A DNA stretch of 25,523 nt from JBHJHK01 sp050330975. Lineage in GTDB: Bacteria; Pseudomonadota; Gammaproteobacteria; Competibacterales; Competibacteraceae. The notes under the pieces were generated by a model, which saw only the letters and a program-made list of their open reading frames with translations, searched no databases and was not told the origin of the DNA. The translations under genes were made by a program, and so were the position numbers. Each line of letters starts with the position of its first letter. Within the stretch, counting starts at the first letter, position 1. Below, piece by piece: positions 15,820-22,837 of this stretch. The DNA is taken from positions 1 through 25,523 of the forward strand of contig JBHJHK010000486.1 of NCBI GenBank assembly GCA_050330975.1, given 5' to 3'.

Positions 15820-16871
15820 CGAGAAATCTTCCCCCCCGTCGAGGCATAGGCGCGGGTCTCCTCTCCGTCGGGGGGTTCCAATTGGGCCTCCAAGCGTCGC
15901 AACCGGCGGTCTAAATCGCTGTAGCGCTGCTCGTTGACATCGGGCTCCAGCATGAGGGCGTCGATGGACTGGTGAATGTCGTCCAGGGTTTGCTGCAGAT
16001 CGACGGGCAAGCCCCCCGGGGCCGGACCCACCGCGGGGCTGGGTCCATCGCCCCCACCCAAGGCCTGCTGGCGCAACTCCACCCCCACCACAGCCACAAC
16101 TTGCAGGGTCAAAGAGGGACGCTCCTCCAAGAACCCGTAGAGGAGCAAGCGGTCGCAAAACAGGTTGATACGCCTGGGGATGCCCCCAGTGCGCTGGTAC
16201 ACGGCGCCAAAGGCCTCGGGGTCGATGATGGGGTTTTCGCCGTTCCAACCCACCACCCCGAGGCGATGCTCGATGTATTCCCGGGTTTCCAAGGCGTTGA
16301 GGGGGGTGAGGTGGCAGGCGGCGATGACCCGCTGGCGCAGCTGTTCCAAAGACGGGGCCGCCAGGAGCTCGCGGAACTCCACCTGACCCAGCAAAAAGCT
16401 CTGGAGGAAAGGTTGGTCGCTGCCAAAGTTGGACAGCATCCGCAGCTCTTCTAGGGCCGACATGGGCAGGTTCTGGGCTTCGTCCACCAGCAGCAACGCC
16501 CGGCGCCCCTCGTCGGCACAGCGGCGCAAAAACCCCTCTAACTGGTTGAGGAGGGACGCCTTGGAGGCGTTTTCAAAGCTCAGACCCAAGCTGGCACACA
16601 CCATGCGCAACAAATCATCGGCGTCCAGCTGGGTGGTCACCAGTTGGGCGGCGACGGTGGTGGCGGGGTCGAGCTCCCGCAGCAAGCTCTTCACCAAGGT
16701 GGTCTTACCCATACCGATGCCGCCGGTGATGACGATGAATCCCTCGCGCCGGCTCAAACCGTAGCGCAAGTAGGACAGGGCGCGGCGATGACAACTACTG
16801 TTGAAGAAAAACTGGGGATCTGGATTCAATTGAAAGGGCAGTGCACTGTAGCCGTAGTAGTCGATGTACAT
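15816..16871 (-). CDS. XrtA-associated ExeA-like AAA ATPase (TIGR03015 type)
   Basis: A 351-residue ATPase of the GspA/ExeA-like group that accompanies exosortase A EPS loci; it probably helps energise assembly or secretion at the inner membrane. It starts MYIDYYGYSALPFQLNPDPQ, a typical family N-terminus with the F-x-L-x-PDP motif. Walker A is GGIGMGKTT (50-58), Walker B LLLVDEAQNL (126-135), followed by LEELRMLSNFGSD (140-152, sensor region) and GGIPRRINLFCDRLLL (229-244). The C-terminal 90 residues are Pro/Gly/Glu-rich with a charged helix (DLDRRLRRLEAQLE) and no peptidoglycan-binding domain. ATG 16871 has GAGGG 5 bp upstream; the gap to the barrel stop is 6 bp. Family is firm; biochemical role is inference. 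Confidence 0.92.
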   Translation of the reverse strand: MYIDYYGYSALPFQLNPDPQFFFNSSCHRRALSYLRYGLSRREGFIVITGGIGMGKTTLVKSLLRELDPATTVAAQLVTTQLDADDLLRMVCASLGLSFENASKASLLNQLEGFLRRCADEGRRALLLVDEAQNLPMSALEELRMLSNFGSDQPFLQSFLLGQVEFRELLAAPSLEQLRQRVIAACHLTPLNALETREYIEHRLGVVGWNGENPIIDPEAFGAVYQRTGGIPRRINLFCDRLLLYGFLEERPSLTLQVVAVVGVELRQQALGGGDGPSPAVGPAPGGLPVDLQQTLDDIHQSIDALMLEPDVNEQRYSDLDRRLRRLEAQLEPPDGEETRAYASTGGKISR

Positions 16872-16877
16872 AAGCCC

Positions 16878-18407
16878 TCAAAATGCCAGCGTAGTTTGCA
16901 GGGTCAGGCGGTTTTCCCGGAAGTCGTCGTCGGGGTCATCGGAATTCCGCACGGAGTGGCTGTAGCGAACGGCTCCTTCCCAGGTGGGGGTAAAGGCCCG
17001 CTGCAGGGATAGCCGCAACCCCCAAGAGCTGTCGTCGTCGCCCCTATCCTCGCGCCGCTCCAAAACGGCACCCTCCAGGGAGACCGTGGTCTGGGGACCC
17101 AGGCGACGGCTGATGAGACCCTGGAAGGAATAGCGCTCCTCGTCGCCGTCGATGCTGTTATCCAAAAACTCCCGGAATTCCACCCCTCCGCGCAGGTCCA
17201 GGGTGGTCTTTGGCCACTCGTAACGGACGGTCAAGTCGAGTCGGCGCTCGAGGAACTCTTCGCTGGTCACCCCCAAACTATCGGGAATAAAAAAGTCTCC
17301 ACCGCCCTCGGGGTCGACCACGCTTGCGCCCACGGTAGTTTGACTGTCGGTTACCTCTTCGCGGTAGTTGGCCGCCACCGTCAAGCGACGACCTTCGAAG
17401 GCGAGTTCGCCTTGCCAACGCACCCCCGGGTCGGTACCCACATCCCGCTCCAGGCGCACCACCTCCAGACGCAACCTCGACGTGGGCACATAGCGCAACC
17501 GCTGTTCATTTTCGTTGAAACCCAGCAAAACCCCGACGGTGAGATCGGGCCACACCCCCCAGGCAAAACCCCCACTGGCATAGCCGCCGTTTTCCACGTC
17601 CACATCGTCCTCGTCGGTGAAGGGGTTCTCGTTGAGGTAACCCGCCCGGGCCAGCAGCTCGAAGTTCTCCCGTAGGCGGTAGTTGGTCGCCCCCTCCACC
17701 TGGGCTTCAGTGCGCACCTTGCCATCGCCCTCATCGACTTCGTCGCCAAAGCGGCGATCGATGCGATAGCCGCCGGTCAAGGCCAAGCCCCATCGATCGG
17801 TGACGGCATCGTTGACCAAGGCCGCACTAAAGCGGTTGTTGAATTGGTCTTCGGTGTCGCCGCCGTCGAAGAACACAACCCGAGATTCGTGCTCGAGGGT
17901 GGCGTCGGCCACATCTCCCAGGGCAAATTCCCCCCGAGGGCGTAGGCCGGCGGTGTAGACCGTCACCCGGTCCCCCGTCAACGACAAATCGTTTCTGATG
18001 GCATCGTCGTCATCGTCTTCGATGCGCTGGTCAATGCCGGCATCGCCCTGCAAAAACAACCGCTCCGCCAGCAGCTCCGCCTCGGCGCGGAGCAGTAAAT
18101 TCTGTTCGACATTACTCTCATCGGGATGGACGAAGGGCAACACAAGGCGAAGACCATAGCGCCCCTCGGCTGCCAGGCGGCCGGTGTTGTAGGTGGCGGC
18201 GATGCTGGGTTCCACCTGCAACACCAAATCGGCCTGCTCATCCCCTGGAGGTTCCAGCTCCAAGTTGTCGGTGGCCGTCAAGGCCACAGTGAGCTGGGGA
18301 TTGATATCCACTTCGGCGGCCGCGGCGTCCCCACAGCCCCAAAGCCCCAAGATTCCGAGGCCCAGCAGCATGACCCCCCGGGCCCACAGCCTCGTCCTAG
18401 GCACCAT
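16878..18407 (-). CDS. Outer-membrane beta-barrel protein, PEP-CTERM system-associated (TIGR03016 type)
   Basis: Predicted outer-membrane protein probably involved in EPS export or surface anchoring. From ATG 18407 it has 509 residues. The signal peptide has a basic start (VPRTRLWARG), a hydrophobic core and a likely AAAA-E cleavage site near residue 31. The mature start EVDINPQLTVALTATDNLEL is the family hallmark. The rest is alternating polar/aromatic strands with acidic loops (GDEQADL, EDDDDDAIRND, DEDDVDVEN, EERY) and a terminal Phe (LTLQTTLAF) as recognised by the BAM complex. ATGs at 18410 and 18407 are adjacent; GAGG gives proper spacing only to 18407. It lies 7 bp after the kinase stop. 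Acidic loops suggest divalent cation or salt exposure. Exact function unknown. Confidence 0.9.
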   Translation of the reverse strand: MVPRTRLWARGVMLLGLGILGLWGCGDAAAAEVDINPQLTVALTATDNLELEPPGDEQADLVLQVEPSIAATYNTGRLAAEGRYGLRLVLPFVHPDESNVEQNLLLRAEAELLAERLFLQGDAGIDQRIEDDDDDAIRNDLSLTGDRVTVYTAGLRPRGEFALGDVADATLEHESRVVFFDGGDTEDQFNNRFSAALVNDAVTDRWGLALTGGYRIDRRFGDEVDEGDGKVRTEAQVEGATNYRLRENFELLARAGYLNENPFTDEDDVDVENGGYASGGFAWGVWPDLTVGVLLGFNENEQRLRYVPTSRLRLEVVRLERDVGTDPGVRWQGELAFEGRRLTVAANYREEVTDSQTTVGASVVDPEGGGDFFIPDSLGVTSEEFLERRLDLTVRYEWPKTTLDLRGGVEFREFLDNSIDGDEERYSFQGLISRRLGPQTTVSLEGAVLERREDRGDDDSSWGLRLSLQRAFTPTWEGAVRYSHSVRNSDDPDDDFRENRLTLQTTLAF

Positions 18408-18414
18408 CATCACC

Positions 18415-19443
18415 TCACGACGACCGGTTGGCATCGCGGGAGGAGCTGTCGTCGCCGTAGTAGTGGTAGCTCCGGCCGTAACCACCGTAGCCGTAGTAGT
18501 AATCGGGAGCGATGGCGTGGCGAGTTTTGTTGAGGACAAATCCCGTCACGCGTTCGGCGTCCACGAGGGCCAGGGCGTCTTTGACCTGATGCTGGCGGGT
18601 GCGCTCGGCCTCCACCACCATGACGATCTGTCCCGCCACATGGGACAACACGCTGGCTTCACTGGTGATCAACAAGGGCGGTGAATCCAACACCACAATG
18701 CAGTCGGGATAGCGGACGCTGAGCTCGTGGGCCAGCTCCTCCATGGCTTTGGAAGCCAACAGCTCTGTGGACAGGGGGTGGGATGCGATGGTGGGCAACA
18801 AGGTCAGGGAGGGGAGCGAAGTTTGCACCAGGACATCCGCCAAGGCCAACTGCTCGTCACAGAGGAAATCCACCAAACCCGCGCCTTCATCGACATGAAA
18901 CAACCGGCTCAAAGAGCGCTTGACCACGTCGGCGTCGATCAACAGCACCGTGCGATCGCGCTCCGAGGCGATGCTCAAAGCCAGATTGAGGGCGGTGAAG
19001 GTCTTGCCCTCCCCGGGATGGGCACTGGTCACCATGATGACATTGCGGTGCTCGGTGCCCGGCCGCAGCTTACTGGACAAATTCATCAACAGCGGCCGTT
19101 TGATGTGGCGGTACTCCTCTTTGATGCGGCTGCGGCGCTCGTCGGGTAGCACGACCCCCAGCTGGGTGAGGTGCTCCAGGTCCAACTCGAGATGGCGCTT
19201 GGGATCCCAAGGGGCATAGCGACCGGGTTTGACGTGACCCGATCGCACCCCGGCACTTCGGGGGGGACTGGGGAGCTCTAACCCGAGGGGCTGGGGTTCT
19301 TCCAGGGCCACCGAGGGCGCCCCAGTCGCCGGGGCACCCACCGGGTTCCGGGGGCCAGGAGTTACAGGGGGAGCGGCACTGGCTGGGGGCGCCGCCGGGG
19401 CTTGGCCCCCCAACCGCCGCGCCGCCTTTTCGATGGTATCCAT
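18415..19443 (-). CDS. XrtA-associated BY-kinase (tyrosine autokinase, CpsD/CapB type)
   Basis: Cytoplasmic tyrosine autokinase that works with the chain-length determinant to control EPS polymerisation and export. 342 residues from ATG 19443, 2 bp after the determinant's stop. A Pro/Ala-rich N-terminal region (about 11-65) precedes the conserved RIKEEYRHIKRPLLMN (106-121). Walker A' is TSAHPGEGKTFTALNLA (139-155), Walker A'-proximal VLLIDADVVKRSLS (166-179), and Walker B VLDSPPLL (251-258). The C-terminal tail has eight tyrosines within residues 315-329 (YYYGYGGYGRSYHYY), the expected autophosphorylation cluster. Unlike Wzc, the kinase is separate from the membrane protein. It matches the TIGR03018 type. 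Confidence 0.94.
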   Translation of the reverse strand: MDTIEKAARRLGGQAPAAPPASAAPPVTPGPRNPVGAPATGAPSVALEEPQPLGLELPSPPRSAGVRSGHVKPGRYAPWDPKRHLELDLEHLTQLGVVLPDERRSRIKEEYRHIKRPLLMNLSSKLRPGTEHRNVIMVTSAHPGEGKTFTALNLALSIASERDRTVLLIDADVVKRSLSRLFHVDEGAGLVDFLCDEQLALADVLVQTSLPSLTLLPTIASHPLSTELLASKAMEELAHELSVRYPDCIVVLDSPPLLITSEASVLSHVAGQIVMVVEAERTRQHQVKDALALVDAERVTGFVLNKTRHAIAPDYYYGYGGYGRSYHYYGDDSSSRDANRSS

Positions 19444-19445
19444 GG

Positions 19446-21086
19446 TCAGAGCACCCGATCGGCGAGGCGCTGGAGGAGATAGGTCAAACTGATGCCTCGA
19501 GTCTCCAACACCACCAACAGGGCGTAGGACATAAAGAGCCCCAGGCCCACCAACAAGTAGAACAACACCCACAGCCGCTGGCGGCGTACGGCCCCCGGCG
19601 CCATCCGCAACTCCACCGATCCCAGCACGGGGATGTTGAGGGTGCGCATGAGGGTGCGCCGGGTGTCAAAGGTGGGGAACAACTGAGAAAACACAAACCC
19701 CAATCCCAGCCCAGCACCCACGCCGGCCACCAGTACCCCCGACATCAGGGCGGGTCGATCCGGACCAGCCGGTTCCGGTGGCACAAAGGGGGGCTCGATG
19801 ACCTGAAAACGCACATCTTCGGCCGTCTGCCCCGCCTGGCGCGACAACCGGGCCGACTCCAAGCGCGACACCAGAGCTTCATAGTTGCGGCGCATCACCT
19901 GGTAGTCCCGATTCATGGCCACCAGTTGGGCCTCCACCTCGGGGACGGCGTGGACCTGCTGCTCCAAGCGGGCCAGCTGGGCCCGGTAGTTGTTCACTTG
20001 GGTGCCCCGTTCGGCCACCTGGCCCTCGGCTTCCACCAGGGCCAAGCGGATCTCCTCGTAGACCCGCTGACGCTGGGAGCCGAGTCCCAGACCACTGGCA
20101 TTGCCCCCCGTGGCGCGCCGGGCCGCCATGAGATCTTTTATCTGCTCATCCCGCTGAACCTTGAGGTTCTCCAGCTGCTGGCGAAGAATGACGATATCGG
20201 GGTGCTGTTCGGTGTAGCGCACCAACAACCCGTCGAGGTTTTGCTCCAGCTGGGCAATGCGCCTTTGGATGGGCAAATCCACCACGGGGGCGATAGCCCT
20301 GGCCACTGGGGCTCGCTGGGCTTCGCTCAGACCGCGGATGGGGTCCTCGCCGTCGAGCTGGCGCCGGAGGGAATCTCGCCGCTCCTCGGCCTGGGCCTGG
20401 GCCAACTGGGCCGCCTGGAGCTGGTTGCGCACGTCGAGCATCGACTGGTAGTAGTTGCGCCCATCGGCGGGCAACAGCCCCAGATTGGTGCGTTTGAACT
20501 CCGCCAACCGCTGTTCGGCGTCCAAGAGTCTTTGTTCGTACTCGGCGATCTGGCGCTGGAGAAAGCGCTGGGCGGTGTCCGACAACACCTCTCGCTCGCC
20601 ACCGACGCTGGCGTTCTCGACGAAGACGTTCAACAGGGCTTGGACGATGTTCTTGGCGAGGACGGGATCGGCGTCGGAGTAGGTGATGGTGAACAAATTG
20701 CGTTTGTCAGAGCCCCGCAGTCGCGTGGCGCGACGCAGTTCGTCCACCAACAAATCCAGCTCCTGGCGGTTCTGGGCGCGCAGGTCGAGGTCGGTGTAGC
20801 GCACCACTTTTTCCAGGTTGGGGCGGCTCAAAAAAGTGCGGGCCATGAGCTCCACCTGGCGCTCGGGGGCGTTGAAGTCCGCGGCGATGCCCTGCAACAG
20901 GGGCCGCAACACCGAGTCGGTGTCCACGTAGACCTGGGCCGAAGCCTGGTACTCGTCGGGCATGCGGTGCACGGCGAACCAGCCCACCAGACAAAACAGC
21001 CAGGCGAGCCCCAGACAGTGCCAGCGGTAGCGCCAGATACCCCGCAAGTAGGAAAAAAACTGTTCTAGAAGGTCTTGCAGATCCAA
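19446..21086 (-). CDS. XrtA-type polysaccharide chain-length determinant (Wzz/GNVR domain)
   Basis: Inner-membrane polysaccharide co-polymerase that sets chain length and activates the adjacent tyrosine kinase. 546 residues. Start MDLQDLLEQFFSYLRGIWRY fits TIGR03007 proteins; membrane segment about 22-40 (HCLGLAWLFCLVGWFAV). The periplasmic part (41-445) has Wzz-like VDTDSVLRPLL (54-64) and long coiled coils (about 170-245, 275-325, 345-415). The GNVR-like segment is VPEVEAQLVAMNRDYQVMRR (381-400) plus NYEALVSRLE. C-terminal membrane segments lie at about 446-469 and 505-527. The start codon is TTG (21086), supported by AGAGAGGG about 8 bp upstream and by homologous N-terminal sequence; no ATG or GTG fits. 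Gap to the export lipoprotein is 28 bp. Confidence 0.93.
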   Translation of the reverse strand: MDLQDLLEQFFSYLRGIWRYRWHCLGLAWLFCLVGWFAVHRMPDEYQASAQVYVDTDSVLRPLLQGIAADFNAPERQVELMARTFLSRPNLEKVVRYTDLDLRAQNRQELDLLVDELRRATRLRGSDKRNLFTITYSDADPVLAKNIVQALLNVFVENASVGGEREVLSDTAQRFLQRQIAEYEQRLLDAEQRLAEFKRTNLGLLPADGRNYYQSMLDVRNQLQAAQLAQAQAEERRDSLRRQLDGEDPIRGLSEAQRAPVARAIAPVVDLPIQRRIAQLEQNLDGLLVRYTEQHPDIVILRQQLENLKVQRDEQIKDLMAARRATGGNASGLGLGSQRQRVYEEIRLALVEAEGQVAERGTQVNNYRAQLARLEQQVHAVPEVEAQLVAMNRDYQVMRRNYEALVSRLESARLSRQAGQTAEDVRFQVIEPPFVPPEPAGPDRPALMSGVLVAGVGAGLGLGFVFSQLFPTFDTRRTLMRTLNIPVLGSVELRMAPGAVRRQRLWVLFYLLVGLGLFMSYALLVVLETRGISLTYLLQRLADRVL

Positions 21087-21114
21087 GGGTGGCCCTCTCT
21101 CGCCCTCTGGGCTT

Positions 21115-21777
21115 CTAAAAAACCGTCTCTGGGATGATCAACACGTCCCCGGGCTGTACGCTGACGTTGGCGGACACATCGCCGTCTTGCAGCAAATCGG
21201 CCAACCGCACCCGGTACTCCTGGGCCTCTCCGTCCACCTGGCGCACGAGCTTGGCGCGGTTGCCAGCGGCGAACTCTGTCAACCCCCCCACCCGAATCAT
21301 CACGTCGAGGAGACTCATGTTTTGGCTGTAGGGGATGGCTTGGGGCTCGGTGGCCTGGCCGACGACGCGCACCTGCTCTTGGTAGGTGCCGCTGAAGCCC
21401 GATGTGATCACGGTGACGTCGGGTTGACGAATGTAGGTCGCCAGAACTTCTTCGATGTCGGTGGCCAGTTGCGCTGGGGTCTTGCCCGCCGCCTGGAGAT
21501 CTTCCACCAAAGGGGTGGTGATCTTACCATCGGGCCGCACCGTCACATCGGCTGAGACCTCGGGGTTGCGCCAGACGAACACTGTCAAGGCGTCTCCGGG
21601 GCCGATGCGGTAGTTGTAGCTGGCGACGCGAGGGTCGATGTCCTCCAAAAGGGCATCGCCGGGACCGAAGTCGCGGTGGGGAGGCAACTCCGGCAAATCC
21701 GGTTCGAGGAGGGCACAGCCCGCGAGGGCCGAGATCAGCCCCATCAGGGCCGCGTTTCGCAGGGGCGACGTGTTCAT
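21115..21777 (-). CDS. Polysaccharide export lipoprotein (Wza-like, XrtA-associated)
   Basis: Outer-membrane lipoprotein forming or contributing to the EPS export channel. 220 residues from ATG 21777. Signal: MNTSPLRNAALMGLISALAGC with lipobox LAGC, acylated Cys21. The Poly_export domain has YRIGPGDALTVFVWRNPEVS (56-75) and VRPDGKITTPLVEDLQAAGK (80-99). A second SLBB-like domain has VRVVGQATEPQAIPY (136-150), SLLDVMIRVGGLTEFA (155-170) and QPGDVLIIPE (208-217). It is shorter than E. coli Wza (about 380), as usual for this group, lacking the C-terminal amphipathic helix. An upstream in-frame GTG (21843) would bury the signal peptide behind 22 residues, so it is rejected. First gene of the minus-strand operon. 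Confidence 0.92.
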   Translation of the reverse strand: MNTSPLRNAALMGLISALAGCALLEPDLPELPPHRDFGPGDALLEDIDPRVASYNYRIGPGDALTVFVWRNPEVSADVTVRPDGKITTPLVEDLQAAGKTPAQLATDIEEVLATYIRQPDVTVITSGFSGTYQEQVRVVGQATEPQAIPYSQNMSLLDVMIRVGGLTEFAAGNRAKLVRQVDGEAQEYRVRLADLLQDGDVSANVSVQPGDVLIIPETVF

Positions 21778-21846
21778 AGAGATTTTGGCTGTGACTTTCT
21801 CGCGCGATTTGACAGGGAATCCATGGCGATGACCGGCTTGCACTCA

Positions 21847-21856
21847 GTCAATTGAC
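21847..21856. repeat. 10-bp perfect palindrome GTCAATTGAC
   Basis: A symmetrical site in the EPS leader, 8 bp from the 21865-21883 inverted repeat. It could be half of a regulator binding site or part of a leader RNA fold. One copy only was noticed; no regulator is assigned. Confidence 0.5.
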
Positions 21857-21864
21857 GACAAAAC

Positions 21865-21883
21865 GAAGATGGGATGCATCTTC
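21865..21883 (-). promoter_or_regulatory. Perfect 7-bp hairpin in the EPS leader, possible attenuator or operator
   Basis: On the minus strand GAAGATG, a 5-nt loop CATCC, then CATCTTC, followed directly by GTTTTGTCGT. As RNA this is a 7-bp stem with a short interrupted U-run, resembling a weak intrinsic terminator within the 5' leader and about 90 nt before the first gene. As DNA it could be an operator dyad. Stem GC content is low, so termination would be inefficient unless regulated. Confidence 0.5.
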
Positions 21884-21998
21884 TGACAACGCTTTGCACA
21901 ATGGCACGGTGGTAATCCCCGGGGGAAGGACTCGTGGCGACTCGCCGCCAATTCGAGGGGGTCATATATGTTTTGTATTCGCCTTACAACGGGAAAGG

Positions 21999-22026
21999 AT
22001 TATACCACAGGCGCCGATCCCCCCAA
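21999..22026 (-). promoter_or_regulatory. Candidate sigma-70 extended -10 promoter for the EPS operon
   Basis: The minus strand reads TGGTATAAT at 22007-21999: a perfect -10 hexamer with the TGn extension, striking in such GC-rich DNA. Sixteen bp upstream is TTGGGG (22026-22021), a 3/6 match to the -35, acceptable for an extended -10 promoter. Transcription would begin near 21992, leaving a leader of about 215 nt before ATG 21777. Confidence 0.6.
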
Positions 22027-22135
22027 GCCGGGAACCCCCCATGCCATGAAAAGTCACCTTTGGGGTGTCGGATTGAACGCTGGGGCTCGCCGTGGGCGGC
22101 CACCGGCATCCCGGGCGATGCCCGTTTCGAGCCAT

Positions 22136-22140
22136 GGAGG
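22136..22140 (+). promoter_or_regulatory. Ribosome binding site deciding the TTG start of the ABC ATPase
   Basis: GGAGG seven bases before TTG 22148. No comparable site precedes the in-frame ATGs at 21968 or 22046, so this site selects TTG as the start. Confidence 0.75.
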
Positions 22141-22147
22141 ATACCCC

Positions 22148-22837
22148 TTGGCGCTATTACAGGTGCGGGATTTGTGCAAGGGTTACGGCGCTGGCGTCAG
22201 TCGCCATGGAGTCTTCGCCCATTTGAGCTTCGACCTCCAACGGGGGGAGTGTGCGGCGCTGGTGGGGGAATCTGGAGCCGGCAAGTCCACTCTGTTGAAC
22301 CTCATCGCCGGCATCGACCGCCCCGACGGCGGCGAGGTCAACTACGCGGGGCAAAACATCGCCGCCTTGGGTGAAGGCGCCCGCACTCGCTGGCGCCGCC
22401 GTCACCTGGGGTTTGTATTTCAGTTTTTCAACCTCATCCCCACCCTCACGGTGGCGGAAAATGTCCTGCTGCCCTTGGAGCTCAACGGCCGAGGGGGGAA
22501 TGGGGCGTCGGCGCGGGTGGCGACCTTGCTGGACCAGGTGGGCCTCGCCGCCAAGGAAAAGCGCTTCCCAGAGGTCCTGTCGGGAGGAGAGCAGCAGCGG
22601 GTAGCCATCGCCCGGGCCCTGGCCCACGAACCGGATCTATTGCTGGCCGACGAGCCCACGGGCAACTTGGACCCCGCCACGGGGGACCAAGTGCTAGACG
22701 CGTTATTCGCCTTGTCCAACACCTGGGGGACCACTGTACTCCTGGTGACCCACAGCCGAGCCGTGGCCCGCCGGGCGGGGCGGATTCTGCGCCTGGCCGA
22801 TGGCCTGATACAATCTGTTCCCCGGGAAAGTCTATGA
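22148..22837 (+). CDS. ABC transporter ATP-binding protein, LolD/MacB family
   Basis: Cytoplasmic ATPase subunit of a type VII (mechanotransmission) ABC system. 229 residues from TTG 22148, the usual LolD length. Motifs: Walker A GESGAGKST (40-48), Q-loop Q92 in FVFQFFNLIPTLTVAENV, signature LSGGEQQR (144-151), Walker B LLLADEP (164-170), D-loop GNLD (172-175) and switch H202. The LIPTLTVAENVLLPLEL stretch is characteristic of the LolD/YbbA/MacB group. The ATG of the permease overlaps its stop (ATGA), so the pair is a two-gene operon. Closest functional guess is a YbbA-YbbP-like exporter; LolCDE itself is less likely because a single large permease follows. Divergent from, and not obviously part of, the EPS operon. 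Confidence 0.92.
   Translation: MALLQVRDLCKGYGAGVSRHGVFAHLSFDLQRGECAALVGESGAGKSTLLNLIAGIDRPDGGEVNYAGQNIAALGEGARTRWRRRHLGFVFQFFNLIPTLTVAENVLLPLELNGRGGNGASARVATLLDQVGLAAKEKRFPEVLSGGEQQRVAIARALAHEPDLLLADEPTGNLDPATGDQVLDALFALSNTWGTTVLLVTHSRAVARRAGRILRLADGLIQSVPRESL

Larger units (their letters stand above)
21778..22147. promoter_or_regulatory. Divergent intergenic/control region between the EPS operon and the ABC exporter
   Basis: About 370 bp without a supported gene. It is clearly more AT-rich than its surroundings (for example 21961-22010). It holds a minus-strand extended -10, a leader of about 215 nt for the EPS operon, a perfect hairpin (21865-21883), a 10-bp palindrome (21847-21856) and, at the right end, the ribosome site of the ABC ATPase. 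I see no convincing plus-strand promoter. A frame open from ATG 21968 into the ABC gene has no ribosome site and overlaps the minus promoter. Confidence 0.75.

Noticed and set aside
15820..16248. Long N-terminal extension of the epimerase frame into the ATPase gene
   Set aside because: The extension is the antisense-free shadow of the ATPase in another frame; WecB starts MTLLCVVGARPN at 15819.
18325..18345. Lipobox in the signal peptide of the outer-membrane barrel (WGC)
   Set aside because: The residue at -2 is Trp and a standard AAAA-E signal peptidase I site follows at once; beta-barrel mature start is conserved there.
21890..21905. GCAAAGC in the leader as part of a c-di-GMP (GEMM) riboswitch
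   Set aside because: Only this short piece matches; the other conserved GEMM blocks and the helices are not visible.
21902..21917. TGGCAC on the plus strand as a sigma-54 promoter
   Set aside because: The -24 half fits, but the -12 half is TAATC rather than TTGC, so the GG-N10-GC spacing is not met.
21968..22147. N-terminal extension of the ABC ATPase from ATG 21968 or 22046
   Set aside because: No ribosome site, no resemblance to LolD N-termini, and it overlaps the minus-strand promoter; TTG 22148 with GGAGG gives the normal family start.
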